Assembly: GCA_965267485.1 (NCBI GenBank)
Contig: OZ254080.1
Location: forward strand, 372,001-436,000
Direction of reading: 5' to 3'
From: JANQJA01 sp965267485
GTDB lineage: Bacteria > Pseudomonadota > Gammaproteobacteria > Pseudomonadales > Azotimanducaceae
Length of the DNA: 64,000 nt
Shown here: positions 1 to 8,875 of the stretch, piece after piece
Layout: each line of letters begins with the position of its first letter
Numbering within the stretch: position 1 is the stretch's first letter
Notes under the pieces: generated by a model
Told to the model about the DNA's origin: nothing
Seen by the model: the letters and a program-made list of their open reading frames with translations, nothing else
Databases searched by the model: none
Made by a program: the position numbers and the translations under genes

Positions 1-639
1 GAAGCTTCAGCCGCAATGATCGAGAACTTCTTTGAGGCAATAACGCATAAAGAGAAAATCACCCACGCCTGTAACTATCCCAAGCGCGAACAGCGAAATG
101 TTGTCTACCAAACCTCGGCGACCTACCTTGCTGCGACCGCACTACAAAATCTTTTAACCACAGAGCAAAACACCCGGCTCGACACCTATCTCTACAACAC
201 CATTTGGCCTGAGCTCAACCTAAGTCCACTGGCATATAGTATCGACACCACCAAGGACGACACGCAGCAGGTCTGGGGTGGTTACGGCCTTACGCTGCTA
301 CCCACGGACCTCGTCAAGCTCGCACATTTTATACAAAGCGACCCGCTGCAGCTTGGCTTTAGGGAAGTTCTTCAACACCCCGAGCAAGCCTACCCAATCC
401 CAAACACGCCCAACCTCCGCTATCACCAAAGTATCTGGTTTTGGCAACACCCTGACACGCAAAAATGGTATCCGTTTCTCAGCGGCTATGGCGGCATCAT
501 CGTTCTATTTCTAGATGACAAGCACATCTACTACATGGTCAGCGATCAGCACGACCATCGCTTCAAAAGCGTCATCGATAGCTTCGAAAACTATCAACGT
601 CAGCTGACAGCGCCCAGAGCTACGCCACCCGCGGGGTAG
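1..639 (+). CDS. Serine hydrolase (beta-lactamase-related family), C-terminal part
   Basis: The frame is open to the left edge of the window, so this is probably the 3' part of a longer gene; the first ATG inside the window is at 16. The visible ~200 residues resemble the C-terminal half of the beta-lactamase/PBP-like serine hydrolase family (PF00144-type). A Tyr-Gln-Thr-Ser segment followed by a hydrophobic helix sits where the family has its Tyr-x-Asn motif. Further on is the stretch Trp-Gly-Gly-Tyr-Gly, and near the end a Ser-Gly-Tyr-Gly-Gly turn that could be the counterpart of the third (K/H-T-G) box. The nucleophile Ser-x-x-Lys would lie upstream of the window. Base composition is visibly AT-richer than the repeat-protein gene at 3.3-8.1 kb. 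Family assignment is an inference from weak motifs; substrate unknown. Confidence 0.55.
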   Translation, partial: EASAAMIENFFEAITHKEKITHACNYPKREQRNVVYQTSATYLAATALQNLLTTEQNTRLDTYLYNTIWPELNLSPLAYSIDTTKDDTQQVWGGYGLTLLPTDLVKLAHFIQSDPLQLGFREVLQHPEQAYPIPNTPNLRYHQSIWFWQHPDTQKWYPFLSGYGGIIVLFLDDKHIYYMVSDQHDHRFKSVIDSFENYQRQLTAPRATPPAG

Positions 640-642
640 CAA

Positions 643-661
643 AGAGAGGGCTGCCCTCTCT
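643..661 (+). terminator. Hairpin after the serine-hydrolase gene
   Basis: A perfect 8-bp stem (AGAGAGGG/CCCTCTCT) with a 3-nt loop lies 4 bases after the stop codon. No U-tract follows on the plus strand, so it may be a processing or stabilising hairpin instead of a true intrinsic terminator. Confidence 0.35.
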
Positions 662-800
662 CATGCAAGCAAAAAAGCGTGGACGTCGGCCCAACTGGCA
701 CCATGAGCAGCAGCAAACTGGCGCTAGCCAGTGCAGAGGGAACAAGGCAAGCTAGCCATAACAAGGCAAACTAATAACGATAACAAAGGCGAAGAGCGAC

Positions 801-1607
801 ATGATGAAGGTAAAAGCAAACGGCTACGCAGCGCGCGTCATGCTAGCATTCTTAGCAACGGCAGGGTTGTTCTACGTGAACATTATGCCGGCGCTGGTTT
901 CAGGTCTCATAAGTGGACTCGAATTTAGCAACAAAGACGCTGGCCTCATCGGTAGCCTCAATATCTACGGTGCCGCCGTTGGTGCCTTCGCTGCCATCTT
1001 TATTATCCGCCGCATTGAGTGGAAGCCGGTTTGCATCACGCTATTACTCACCATTATCGCCATCGATTTCGCCTCGATGCTACTCACCACGGAAATCGCA
1101 CTCATGGTTCTGCGTGCGATCCATGGCTTCGTCGGCGGTCTTCTCGTGGGCGTCAGCTTTGCCGTCATCGCGCGCACCGAAGAGGTCCATAAAACTTTTG
1201 GCATGCTGCTACTTGTGCAGTTCGGTCTCGGCGGCCTCGGCGTGTGGGCACTTCCTCCACTGGTGCCGGTTTACGGCAGTTGGATATTATTCATGGCGCT
1301 CATCGCCTTCAGTACCGCCGCGCTTATCATGACCTTCTTCTTGCCAGACTACCCAGTCAAAATGAGAGACCCAAAAGCCGTCATCGCGCCAGTTCAAAAA
1401 GGCCCATTAGCCGCATCGGTCACCGCCGTCTTTCTTTTCCAAGCCGCCAACATGGCTCTCTACGCTTACATCATCGACCTCGGCGAACAAGCCGGCTTAA
1501 CCCTCGACACCATTTCGCCAGCCTTGGGCGTCTCTGCGTGGATGGGCATCCTCGGCTCTCTCACTCGTACCGTGAAAGCGGATACTGTGGCGGCCGCCCA
1601 AGGGTAA
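801..1607 (+). CDS. MFS transporter, C-terminally truncated by IS91-type insertion
   Basis: The start is an ATG at 801, with a second ATG at 804 and only a weak purine stretch upstream. The product has about eight hydrophobic segments and the MFS pattern of an N-terminal six-helix half. It includes a glycine-rich helix (GGLLVGVSFAVIARTEE, near residues 113-129), a charged cytoplasmic loop, and then the beginning of the second half. Full MFS proteins have about 400 residues and 12 helices. Here native-looking sequence ends near residue 253 (Met-Gly-Ile-Leu-Gly-Ser-Leu), and the last ~14 residues are probably read from the left end of the inserted IS. This is the only copy that keeps the native 5' end; the two later copies begin at codon 19. 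It is almost certainly non-functional. Confidence 0.75.
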   Translation: MMKVKANGYAARVMLAFLATAGLFYVNIMPALVSGLISGLEFSNKDAGLIGSLNIYGAAVGAFAAIFIIRRIEWKPVCITLLLTIIAIDFASMLLTTEIALMVLRAIHGFVGGLLVGVSFAVIARTEEVHKTFGMLLLVQFGLGGLGVWALPPLVPVYGSWILFMALIAFSTAALIMTFFLPDYPVKMRDPKAVIAPVQKGPLAASVTAVFLFQAANMALYAYIIDLGEQAGLTLDTISPALGVSAWMGILGSLTRTVKADTVAAAQG

Positions 1608-1613
1608 GGCTAT

Positions 1614-1636
1614 GTGTCACAACTACCCAGTGACAC
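1614..1636 (+). other. Hairpin near the left (terIS-like) end of type A IS91
   Basis: The arms GTGTCA (1614-1619) and TGACAC (1631-1636) form a perfect 6-bp stem just before the transposase start. A hairpin with the same GACAC/GTGTC core lies at the same place in the type B element (28070-28098). The identical feature recurs at 8882-8904 and 16150-16172. A role at the termination end is inferred from position only. Confidence 0.5.
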
Positions 1637-1642
1637 TCGATC

Positions 1643-3109
1643 TTGCCATCCAATGCATTCCAGGACGACTTCTGGCCCGTTGGCCCATTTCAGTACCAGC
1701 GACATCAGCCAGAGAACAGGCTGCTTTTTCAACTGGTCAAGGATCACTGGCCTCAGTTTCAGAACATGTTAGCGGAGCAAGGCAGGTCCTTGCCCGGTTA
1801 TGTCGTCAGGGAGTTCGAGGATTACCTGAAGTGCGGTCGTCTCGAGCATGGTTTTCTGCGAGTGCAATGTGAATCTTGCCATCACGAGAAGCTCGTAGCG
1901 TTCAGTTGCAAGAGGCGTGGTTTCTGTCCCTCCTGTGGTGCAAGGCGTATGGCGGACAGTGCAGCGCACCTGGTTGATGAGGTTTTGCCGAAGCGACCGA
2001 TCAGGCAGTGGGTGCTGAGCGTCCCATTCCCGTTGCGCTACTTATTTGCGACTAACCCCCAAGTGATGAGCCACGTGTTGACCATCACGCATCGCGTGAT
2101 CAGCACCTTTCTGATTAAACGGTCGGGGAGAACGGTGAAGTCAGGGACGCAAAGCGGTGCGGTCACACTGATACAGCGCTTCGGTTCAGCCCTCAACCTC
2201 AACTTACATTTCCACATGCTTTACCTCAATGGTGTTTATGACCCGAATGGTTACTTCTGGCCGGTGAAGCCACCGACGCCAGGAGATATCGACACGATCA
2301 CCCATACAATCGCCAGGCGGGTTTCCCGATATCTTGAACGGGCAGGGTATCTATACCGGGACGCGGAGTCCGAGTATTTGGACCTTGTACCTGATGAAGA
2401 AGATGCCATGCACGGCATCATTGGCGCTTCTATCACCTATCGGCTGGCCTTTGGGCCGAATCAGGGCAAGAAAGCCCTGACCTTACAGGCTGTGCCGTCG
2501 AAAGAGAATCGGATGAAGGTAAGTGAGCTGGTCAGTAAACAAGCGGGTTTCTCACTACATGCAGGGGTGGCCTGTAAGTCCCATCAGCGGAAGAAGCTTG
2601 AACGTTTATGCCGGTATATCACGCGGCCTGCCATCGCTGAACAAAGGTTGTCGCTGGCCAGCAACAACAATGTGATCGTAGCATTAAAAACGCCTTACGA
2701 TGATGGTACCTCACACGTCGTCCTCAGCCCCATGGAGTTTATGGGCCGCCTGGCAGCACTGGTTCCCAAACCGAGGGTGAACCTCACAAGGTTTCACGGG
2801 GTTTTCTCTCCGAACAGTAGGTTGCGTGAATATGTTGTGCCGACAAAGCCTGCGGGTGATGCGGAGGCAGAGAATCAGCCTAGGAACAAGGCTTATTCGA
2901 TGACATGGGCACAACGCCTGAAGCGGGTCTTCGCCATAGAAATAGAGAAGTGTGAGAAGTGTGGGGGCAAGGTAAAGATTATTGCCTGTATTGAAGATCC
3001 AGAGGTTATAGAGAAAATCCTCAAGCACTTGGGGCTGGATGAGGCATCACAGACCAGAAACCGTTCGCCGCCAACCGGACTCTTCGAGTATTCAGGACAA
3101 CTATTCTGA
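1643..3109 (+). CDS. IS91-family rolling-circle transposase (type A, copy 1)
   Basis: A 488-residue HUH-type transposase. Residues 64-100 form the N-terminal zinc-binding domain (Cys76, Cys79-His-His, Cys89, Cys95, Cys98 followed by Gly-Ala-Arg-Arg). The metal-binding HUH motif is His-Phe-His at 189-191. The probable nicking tyrosine is Tyr325 in an Arg-Tyr-Ile-Thr-Arg-Pro context typical of IS91/ISCR proteins. A C-terminal Cys-Glu-Lys-Cys-Gly-Gly motif gives a second putative zinc site. The start is a TTG at 1643; it aligns with the GTG start of the type B transposase (both have Phe-Trp-Pro at residues 10-12). Length and motifs are complete, so it is likely active. Two identical copies lie downstream. 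Confidence 0.93.
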   Translation: MPSNAFQDDFWPVGPFQYQRHQPENRLLFQLVKDHWPQFQNMLAEQGRSLPGYVVREFEDYLKCGRLEHGFLRVQCESCHHEKLVAFSCKRRGFCPSCGARRMADSAAHLVDEVLPKRPIRQWVLSVPFPLRYLFATNPQVMSHVLTITHRVISTFLIKRSGRTVKSGTQSGAVTLIQRFGSALNLNLHFHMLYLNGVYDPNGYFWPVKPPTPGDIDTITHTIARRVSRYLERAGYLYRDAESEYLDLVPDEEDAMHGIIGASITYRLAFGPNQGKKALTLQAVPSKENRMKVSELVSKQAGFSLHAGVACKSHQRKKLERLCRYITRPAIAEQRLSLASNNNVIVALKTPYDDGTSHVVLSPMEFMGRLAALVPKPRVNLTRFHGVFSPNSRLREYVVPTKPAGDAEAENQPRNKAYSMTWAQRLKRVFAIEIEKCEKCGGKVKIIACIEDPEVIEKILKHLGLDEASQTRNRSPPTGLFEYSGQLF

Positions 3110-3135
3110 CATTGACGGTCGTTGATGGGGGTTGG

Positions 3136-3174
3136 CTCGGTCTGATCGCGAGAGAATTGCAAGTTCAGACCGAG
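3136..3174. other. Inverted repeat in the right arm of type A IS91
   Basis: A perfect 10-bp inverted repeat (CTCGGTCTGA at 3136-3145, TCAGACCGAG at 3165-3174) lies between the transposase stop and the right end. It is also present at +7268 and +14536. It could be part of the origin structure or a transcription terminator; it lacks a clear U-tract. Confidence 0.55.
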
Positions 3175-3311
3175 ATCCGGTGCCACGGCCTTTATTGAAG
3201 GCTTTGTATTGCTGAGATTTCCTTGAATTCTGTCATTACCCATAACACACTTTCGGAAACACTACTTGGAAACCTGCAGGAAAACGTGGTTAATTCTTCT
3301 TATCCCCGGTT

Positions 3312-6300
3312 ATGGGCACTGATCGTGGTATCCGGGTGTGGCTGAATGACGGCCAGGCCTTCTTTACCGAGACAACCCAGAGCAGCAACAGGGAACTCGT
3401 GTTCCACAGCTGCTGTACTGAGTTTGTAGAAGCTGTTGCGCTCGAAGATTTCGACGGCGATGGTGACATTGATGTGCTGGTCGGGATGTACAGTGAATCA
3501 ACAGCGGTTGAACTCTGGCTTAACGATGGCACCGGTACCTTCACTGATGCCGGGTTCGACATTGGTGGGTCAGTTTATGACTTTGCCGTACGGGACCTGA
3601 ACAACGATGGTGCCCCGGACTTCCTGACGGCAGAGAACCTGAACATTGATGACAGGGTGTACCTCAACAATGGGAACGGCACCTTCACCGAGAGTGCGGT
3701 ATTGCCGGTTACCACGACATATAACCGTGCGCTGGTAAGCGCTGACATCAACCGTGACGGGATTCCTGACGTTGTGTTTGGCGCCTATGAGAGTGCGGAC
3801 TTCCTGCTCCTCGGAACTGGTGGTGGTGTCTACGTTAACGCGGGTATCGGGCTCAACGTTGATGGCGCCATCACGATGGATGTTGCCGCGGGCGATCTTA
3901 ACAATGATGGTCTGCCGGACCTGGTGTTCTCGAATGGTGATCTCGGATATCCGACCCTGGTTGAGCCCGGTTACGTGCAGGTTGTCCTCAATACCGGGCT
4001 GCAGACCGATCCCCTGAATCCTGACACGGATGGCGATGGCATCCCTGATGGCGTTGAAGATGCCAATCAGAATGGTCGCCTCGACCCCGGCGAATCAGAC
4101 CCGCTGCTCGCTGACAGTGATGGTGACGGCCTGGACGATGCTGTTGATGAGTTCCCGCTGGATGCCGGTGAGTCCGTCGATACCGACGGCGATGGCGTGG
4201 GTGACAATGCTGATGCGTTCCCGGCTGACCCGTCGGAGTGGATGGATTCCGACAGTGATGGTGTTGGAGATAATGCCGATGTCTTCCCGTCTGATCCTGC
4301 CGAGACCGCGGATACCGACAGCGATGGCGTGGGCGACAATGCTGATGCCTTCCCTGCCAATGCGGCTGCCGCTGATGACACCGACAACGATGGCCTGCCT
4401 GATGACTGGAATGAGTCCTGTGATGCTGCCTGCCAGTCGGCTTCCGGCCTGACCCTGGATGATGATGATGACGGTGACGGTATTCCTGATGATGACGAGA
4501 TTGCGCTCGGACTGAATCCACTGGATGCCGCTGACGCATTACTGGATTCCGATCAAGATGGCCTCACCGCGCTGGATGAGTTCCTGCTTGGTACGACGCT
4601 GGATGATGCTGACTCCGATGATGATGGCATGCTCGATGGCGAAGAGGCGTTCTACGGCTTCGATCCGCTGGATCCCGCAGATGCCGCGCTGGACAGTGAC
4701 GGCGATGGCTATCTGAATCTCAATGAAATCGAATCAGGCTCAGACCCGACCGATGCAGGCTCGGTTCCGCCTATCGCGCCCTACCAGGTTGACGCGGGTC
4801 GCTATCACTCCTGTGCTATCGACGACAGCGGTGTTCGTTGCTGGGGTACCAATGGTGACGGCCAGATCAATGTGCCGGCACTCTCGAACCCGTTCGCCGT
4901 GACCGCCGGTGGCTACCATTCCTGTGCCATTGACGATAATGGCGTTCATTGCTGGGGTCAGGATACCTTCGGCCAGAGTACCGTGCCCGGCAATCTTGTG
5001 AATCCCTTTGCGGTTGATGCAGGGCTTCAGCATACCTGTGCGCTCGATCAAAACGGCATGCACTGCTGGGGTCGATCAGACAATAATCGCACCGCAGTCC
5101 CGGGTGACCTGTTGAATCCCTACCGGCTCGCACCCAGCGCCGGTGCATTCCATACCTGTGTCCTGGATGACAATGGAGTGCAGTGCTGGGGGCTGGGTGA
5201 ACAGAACTCGGGTTCTCCCGACTTCGGCCAGGCCATTGTGCCGGGTAACCTGGTTAACCCGGTTCAGGTATCAACTGGGCGCCTGAACACCTGTGCCATT
5301 GATGATAATGGCATCAACTGCTGGGGCCTCGACGACTGGGGTCAGTCCACGGTGCCGGGTGATCTGAGCAATCCCTTTGATGTAGGTGCAGGCGAAACCC
5401 ACACCTGTGCACTGGATGATACGGGCCTTCGGTGCTGGGGCCAGGCTGCACGTTACAGCAATGCGCCCGCCCTGATCGCTCCCCGCCAGATTTCCGTGAC
5501 GAGTTTCGCCACCTGTGTCCTTGAGCATGAAGGTGTCAAATGCTGGGGTTCGGGTGAAGCGATCAACGTGCCGAGCGATTTGTCATTCAGTGAATGGCAG
5601 GACGCGGACATGGATGGTATCCATGACCGCGAGGATAACGACGGTGATAACGACGGGTACGATGACGACGTTGATAACTGCCCCGTCAATCCCAACGCGG
5701 ACCAGCTTGATACCAACAACGATGGTGATGGCGATGCCTGCGATGATGATGACGATGGTGACGGCATCCTGGACATCGACGATGTTTACCCGAAGATCGA
5801 TATCGCCAGCTACCTCGATACTGATGGCGACGGTGCCCCGGACAATTGCGATGCAGCCTGTGTGTCGCTCGGTATGGCGGCTGATGATGATGATGACGGC
5901 GACACGGTTATCGACCTGGATGACAACTGCCCGGTCATTGCCAATCTCGACCAGCTGGATTCTGACGGGGATGGACTGGGTGATGCCTGCGAGGTGCCGG
6001 GTGCTGTGCTGTGGACCTACGCACAGGGTATGGAGTCTGCCCCGGCAATCACGCCGGCCGGAAAAATCATCGTATCTGTCGGCCAGCATCGATTAGACCA
6101 GCTGTCAGCGACAGGTGAGCTCGAGTGGACAATCACGGGTGTGGGTAACGTCGGCTATGACCAGCCGGTGGTCGGTCCTGACGGTACGGTTTACCAGGCG
6201 GAGCACGACACGGGCATTAACGCGATCTCCAGCACCGGGGAACTGCTCTGGACCTTCCCGATTACCAGCACGGTCAGGGCATTGGTTGCCCTCGGCCCCG

Positions 6301-8147
6301 ATGGCACCCTTTACGTGGGCGAGGATGAATTCGGGTATTTCTACGCCATCAATCCCGATGGCACCATGAAATGGCAGTTCCCCACCGGCGCGGGCATATA
6401 CTCGAGTGCGGCTGTGGCGCGCGACGGTACCGTCTATGTTGCATCTACGCTCTCGGGATTTGTCTTTGCCCTCGATCCCGAGGGCAACCCGAAATGGCAG
6501 CTGGACCTGGGCATCGGCCTCGGCGAACCGGTCGTCCTCGGAGGCGATGGCACCATCTACTTCTCCGGGACGGGAGCCGGGCTTTATGCCGTATCACCCG
6601 AGGGGACGGTCCTCTGGCACAACAGCGGAGCAAGGAGTGCCCCCGCCATCGGTCTCGACGGGTCACTTTACGTGGGCGGAACCGTCAGGGAGCTAAGGGC
6701 CCTTTCACCGGTTGATGGGTCAGAGATCTGGAGTTATTCGACGTCAGCCAATATCCGTGAGATGCCTGCCGTGGCTGCAGATGGCACCGTGCTGCTCGGT
6801 ACGGAAGACGAGGTATTCCATGCGGTCAACCCGGATGGAACACAGCGCTGGACCTTCACCGCCTCAGGCGACGTCCGGTCGAGCCCTGTTGTCATGGCGG
6901 ATGGGACGATACTGGTCAGTACCTACCAGGATGGCGTCCTCTATGCATTAAATGGTGAATCCTCAGGTCCGATCGCCTCACCCTGGCCGCAGCTTGGCGG
7001 CAACCAGGCACATACCAGCCTGCAGGATCCTGCCTATGGGGCGCCTGACGGTGATGGTGATGGCGTTGCTGACTGGGAAGACAGCTTCCCCTCAGATGCG
7101 TCCGAATCTGGAGACTTCGACGGTGACGGAACCGGCGACAATTCAGACACGGACGACGACAACGACGGCATGCCGGATACCTGGGAGATCGACAACGGCC
7201 TTGATCCGCGGGATGCCTCGGATGCGACGGCAGACAATGACGGTGATGGTGACAGCAACCTGGCGGAGTACCAGGCTGGTACGGACCCGAATCTTGGTGA
7301 GGCAACCCAGGTCATCAGTTTCTACAACCACACGGTGCCTGATACCAACACCTCCAGTCACCTGGAAGGTGTCTACCTTGTCCTGGGTGAACTGAAGTCT
7401 TCGCCCAACCCTGTGACCGGCAATGACGGCGCGTTCGTTGGCGCCAACTTCGACGGCCTGCTGACGCTGCAGAGAACCGACGGACAACCCTTCACGGTCT
7501 ATGGTATTGACCTTGCCGGCTGGGGCGGCGGCGCCACGGTGAACTTCACGGGCACGCTCGCCGGTGGCGGAACGGTCAACCAGTCGATCGTGGTCGACAA
7601 CAGTGTGTTCAACACTTATGAACTGAACGGCGACTTCTCTGATCTCCTGTCCCTGCAGATTGTGGACAGTGGAGAGCAGGTCTCGTACTACCTGGACAAT
7701 ATTGTCGTGACCCAGGGGCCACCGGATGCTGACCTGGATGGTGTGACGGATGATGATGATGACCTGCCGGGTAATCCTGCTGCCTCGGTGGATTCAGACG
7801 GCGATGGTGCGCCTGATACCTGGAACCCGCATTGTTCTGCGGCGTGCCAGGAAGGCTCTGGCCTGGTGCTGGATGCCTTCCCGGGTGATGTCACCCGATT
7901 CGCGGCAACCGGGACAGCCCCAACGACCGTGGATAACGAGGACACCGGCTTTATCGTGTCGGGTGCCTGGAACAGGTCTAGCTTCACGCCGGGGTATGCC
8001 GGCAGTGACTATCACTTTATCCAGCCGGGTATCTTTGGCCTTGCGGGCTGGGGTACTGGACTCAACCCTGACCGCTACGACGTCTATGTGACTTACACGG
8101 TTGGCAGTAACCGGGCCGGCAATCAACGGCAGGGTTGTTCTACGTGA
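3312..8147 (+). CDS. Giant FG-GAP/TSP3/RCC1/PQQ repeat protein, fragment truncated at both ends (copy 1)
   Basis: The order of repeats in the 1611 residues is as follows. FG-GAP/VCBS propeller repeats with DxDxDG calcium loops cover ~1-230. Thrombospondin type 3-like Asp-rich repeats cover ~236-490. Seven RCC1-like repeats, each with a Cys-(Ala/Val)-(Ile/Leu)-x5-7-Cys-Trp-Gly pair, cover ~497-757. TSP3 repeats cover ~758-895, a PQQ-type propeller ~898-1216 and TSP3 ~1243-1332. A beta-rich domain spans ~1333-1465, then more TSP3, then the start of a golvesin-C-like domain ~1530-1603. The ATG is immediately inside the IS right end and in frame with upstream sequence that would continue an FG-GAP repeat. 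The native N-terminus and signal peptide are therefore missing. The last 8 residues come from the MFS gene. Full-length relatives are secreted or surface proteins; this piece is probably not exported. Confidence 0.85.
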   Translation: MGTDRGIRVWLNDGQAFFTETTQSSNRELVFHSCCTEFVEAVALEDFDGDGDIDVLVGMYSESTAVELWLNDGTGTFTDAGFDIGGSVYDFAVRDLNNDGAPDFLTAENLNIDDRVYLNNGNGTFTESAVLPVTTTYNRALVSADINRDGIPDVVFGAYESADFLLLGTGGGVYVNAGIGLNVDGAITMDVAAGDLNNDGLPDLVFSNGDLGYPTLVEPGYVQVVLNTGLQTDPLNPDTDGDGIPDGVEDANQNGRLDPGESDPLLADSDGDGLDDAVDEFPLDAGESVDTDGDGVGDNADAFPADPSEWMDSDSDGVGDNADVFPSDPAETADTDSDGVGDNADAFPANAAAADDTDNDGLPDDWNESCDAACQSASGLTLDDDDDGDGIPDDDEIALGLNPLDAADALLDSDQDGLTALDEFLLGTTLDDADSDDDGMLDGEEAFYGFDPLDPADAALDSDGDGYLNLNEIESGSDPTDAGSVPPIAPYQVDAGRYHSCAIDDSGVRCWGTNGDGQINVPALSNPFAVTAGGYHSCAIDDNGVHCWGQDTFGQSTVPGNLVNPFAVDAGLQHTCALDQNGMHCWGRSDNNRTAVPGDLLNPYRLAPSAGAFHTCVLDDNGVQCWGLGEQNSGSPDFGQAIVPGNLVNPVQVSTGRLNTCAIDDNGINCWGLDDWGQSTVPGDLSNPFDVGAGETHTCALDDTGLRCWGQAARYSNAPALIAPRQISVTSFATCVLEHEGVKCWGSGEAINVPSDLSFSEWQDADMDGIHDREDNDGDNDGYDDDVDNCPVNPNADQLDTNNDGDGDACDDDDDGDGILDIDDVYPKIDIASYLDTDGDGAPDNCDAACVSLGMAADDDDDGDTVIDLDDNCPVIANLDQLDSDGDGLGDACEVPGAVLWTYAQGMESAPAITPAGKIIVSVGQHRLDQLSATGELEWTITGVGNVGYDQPVVGPDGTVYQAEHDTGINAISSTGELLWTFPITSTVRALVALGPDGTLYVGEDEFGYFYAINPDGTMKWQFPTGAGIYSSAAVARDGTVYVASTLSGFVFALDPEGNPKWQLDLGIGLGEPVVLGGDGTIYFSGTGAGLYAVSPEGTVLWHNSGARSAPAIGLDGSLYVGGTVRELRALSPVDGSEIWSYSTSANIREMPAVAADGTVLLGTEDEVFHAVNPDGTQRWTFTASGDVRSSPVVMADGTILVSTYQDGVLYALNGESSGPIASPWPQLGGNQAHTSLQDPAYGAPDGDGDGVADWEDSFPSDASESGDFDGDGTGDNSDTDDDNDGMPDTWEIDNGLDPRDASDATADNDGDGDSNLAEYQAGTDPNLGEATQVISFYNHTVPDTNTSSHLEGVYLVLGELKSSPNPVTGNDGAFVGANFDGLLTLQRTDGQPFTVYGIDLAGWGGGATVNFTGTLAGGGTVNQSIVVDNSVFNTYELNGDFSDLLSLQIVDSGEQVSYYLDNIVVTQGPPDADLDGVTDDDDDLPGNPAASVDSDGDGAPDTWNPHCSAACQEGSGLVLDAFPGDVTRFAATGTAPTTVDNEDTGFIVSGAWNRSSFTPGYAGSDYHFIQPGIFGLAGWGTGLNPDRYDVYVTYTVGSNRAGNQRQGCST

Positions 8148-8875
8148 ACATTATGCCGGCGCTGGTTTCAGGTCTCATAAGTGGACTCGAATTTAGCAAC
8201 AAAGACGCTGGCCTCATCGGTAGCCTCAATATCTACGGTGCCGCCGTTGGTGCCTTCGCTGCCATCTTTATTATCCGCCGCATTGAGTGGAAGCCGGTTT
8301 GCATCACGCTATTACTCACCATTATCGCCATCGATTTCGCCTCGATGCTACTCACCACGGAAATCGCACTCATGGTTCTGCGTGCGATCCATGGCTTCGT
8401 CGGCGGTCTTCTCGTGGGCGTCAGCTTTGCCGTCATCGCGCGCACCGAAGAGGTCCATAAAACTTTTGGCATGCTGCTACTTGTGCAGTTCGGTCTCGGC
8501 GGCCTCGGCGTGTGGGCACTTCCTCCACTGGTGCCGGTTTACGGCAGTTGGATATTATTCATGGCGCTCATCGCCTTCAGTACCGCCGCGCTTATCATGA
8601 CCTTCTTCTTGCCAGACTACCCAGTCAAAATGAGAGACCCAAAAGCCGTCATCGCGCCAGTTCAAAAAGGCCCATTAGCCGCATCGGTCACCGCCGTCTT
8701 TCTTTTCCAAGCCGCCAACATGGCTCTCTACGCTTACATCATCGACCTCGGCGAACAAGCCGGCTTAACCCTCGACACCATTTCGCCAGCCTTGGGCGTC
8801 TCTGCGTGGATGGGCATCCTCGGCTCTCTCACTCGTACCGTGAAAGCGGATACTGTGGCGGCCGCCCAAGGGTAA
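8124..8875 (+). pseudogene. MFS transporter fragment, copy 2 (5' and 3' truncated)
   Basis: Identical to 856-1607. It lacks the first 18 codons of the transporter and is joined directly to the golvesin-like domain of the preceding repeat protein. A possible TTG start at 8135 overlaps the end of the upstream frame. It ends in the next IS91 copy. Not expected to make a working transporter. Confidence 0.85.

Larger units (their letters stand above)
1560..3308 (+). mobile_element. IS91-family element, type A, copy 1
   Basis: The right end is well defined at 3308, because copies with different flanks (repeat-protein gene versus WD40 gene) diverge there after a terminal sequence ending in CTTATCCCCG. 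This resembles the conserved origin end (oriIS) of IS91/ISCR elements. The left end is placed near 1560, where MFS-like coding sequence stops making sense; this is approximate. No terminal inverted repeats are apparent, as expected for a rolling-circle (HUH) transposon. The length is about 1.75 kb. Confidence 0.8.

Noticed and set aside
3309..3320. Classical IS91 target tetranucleotide next to the right end
   Set aside because: The flanks after the defined ends (starting GTTA, TGAG, GAGG/CGAG, AACG/CAAC depending on the exact base) do not agree on the GTTC/CTTG-type target.
3988..4539. His/Arg-rich minus-strand frame inside the repeat-protein gene, and similar frames in both copies
   Set aside because: Antisense shadows of the Asp-codon-rich TSP3 repeats.
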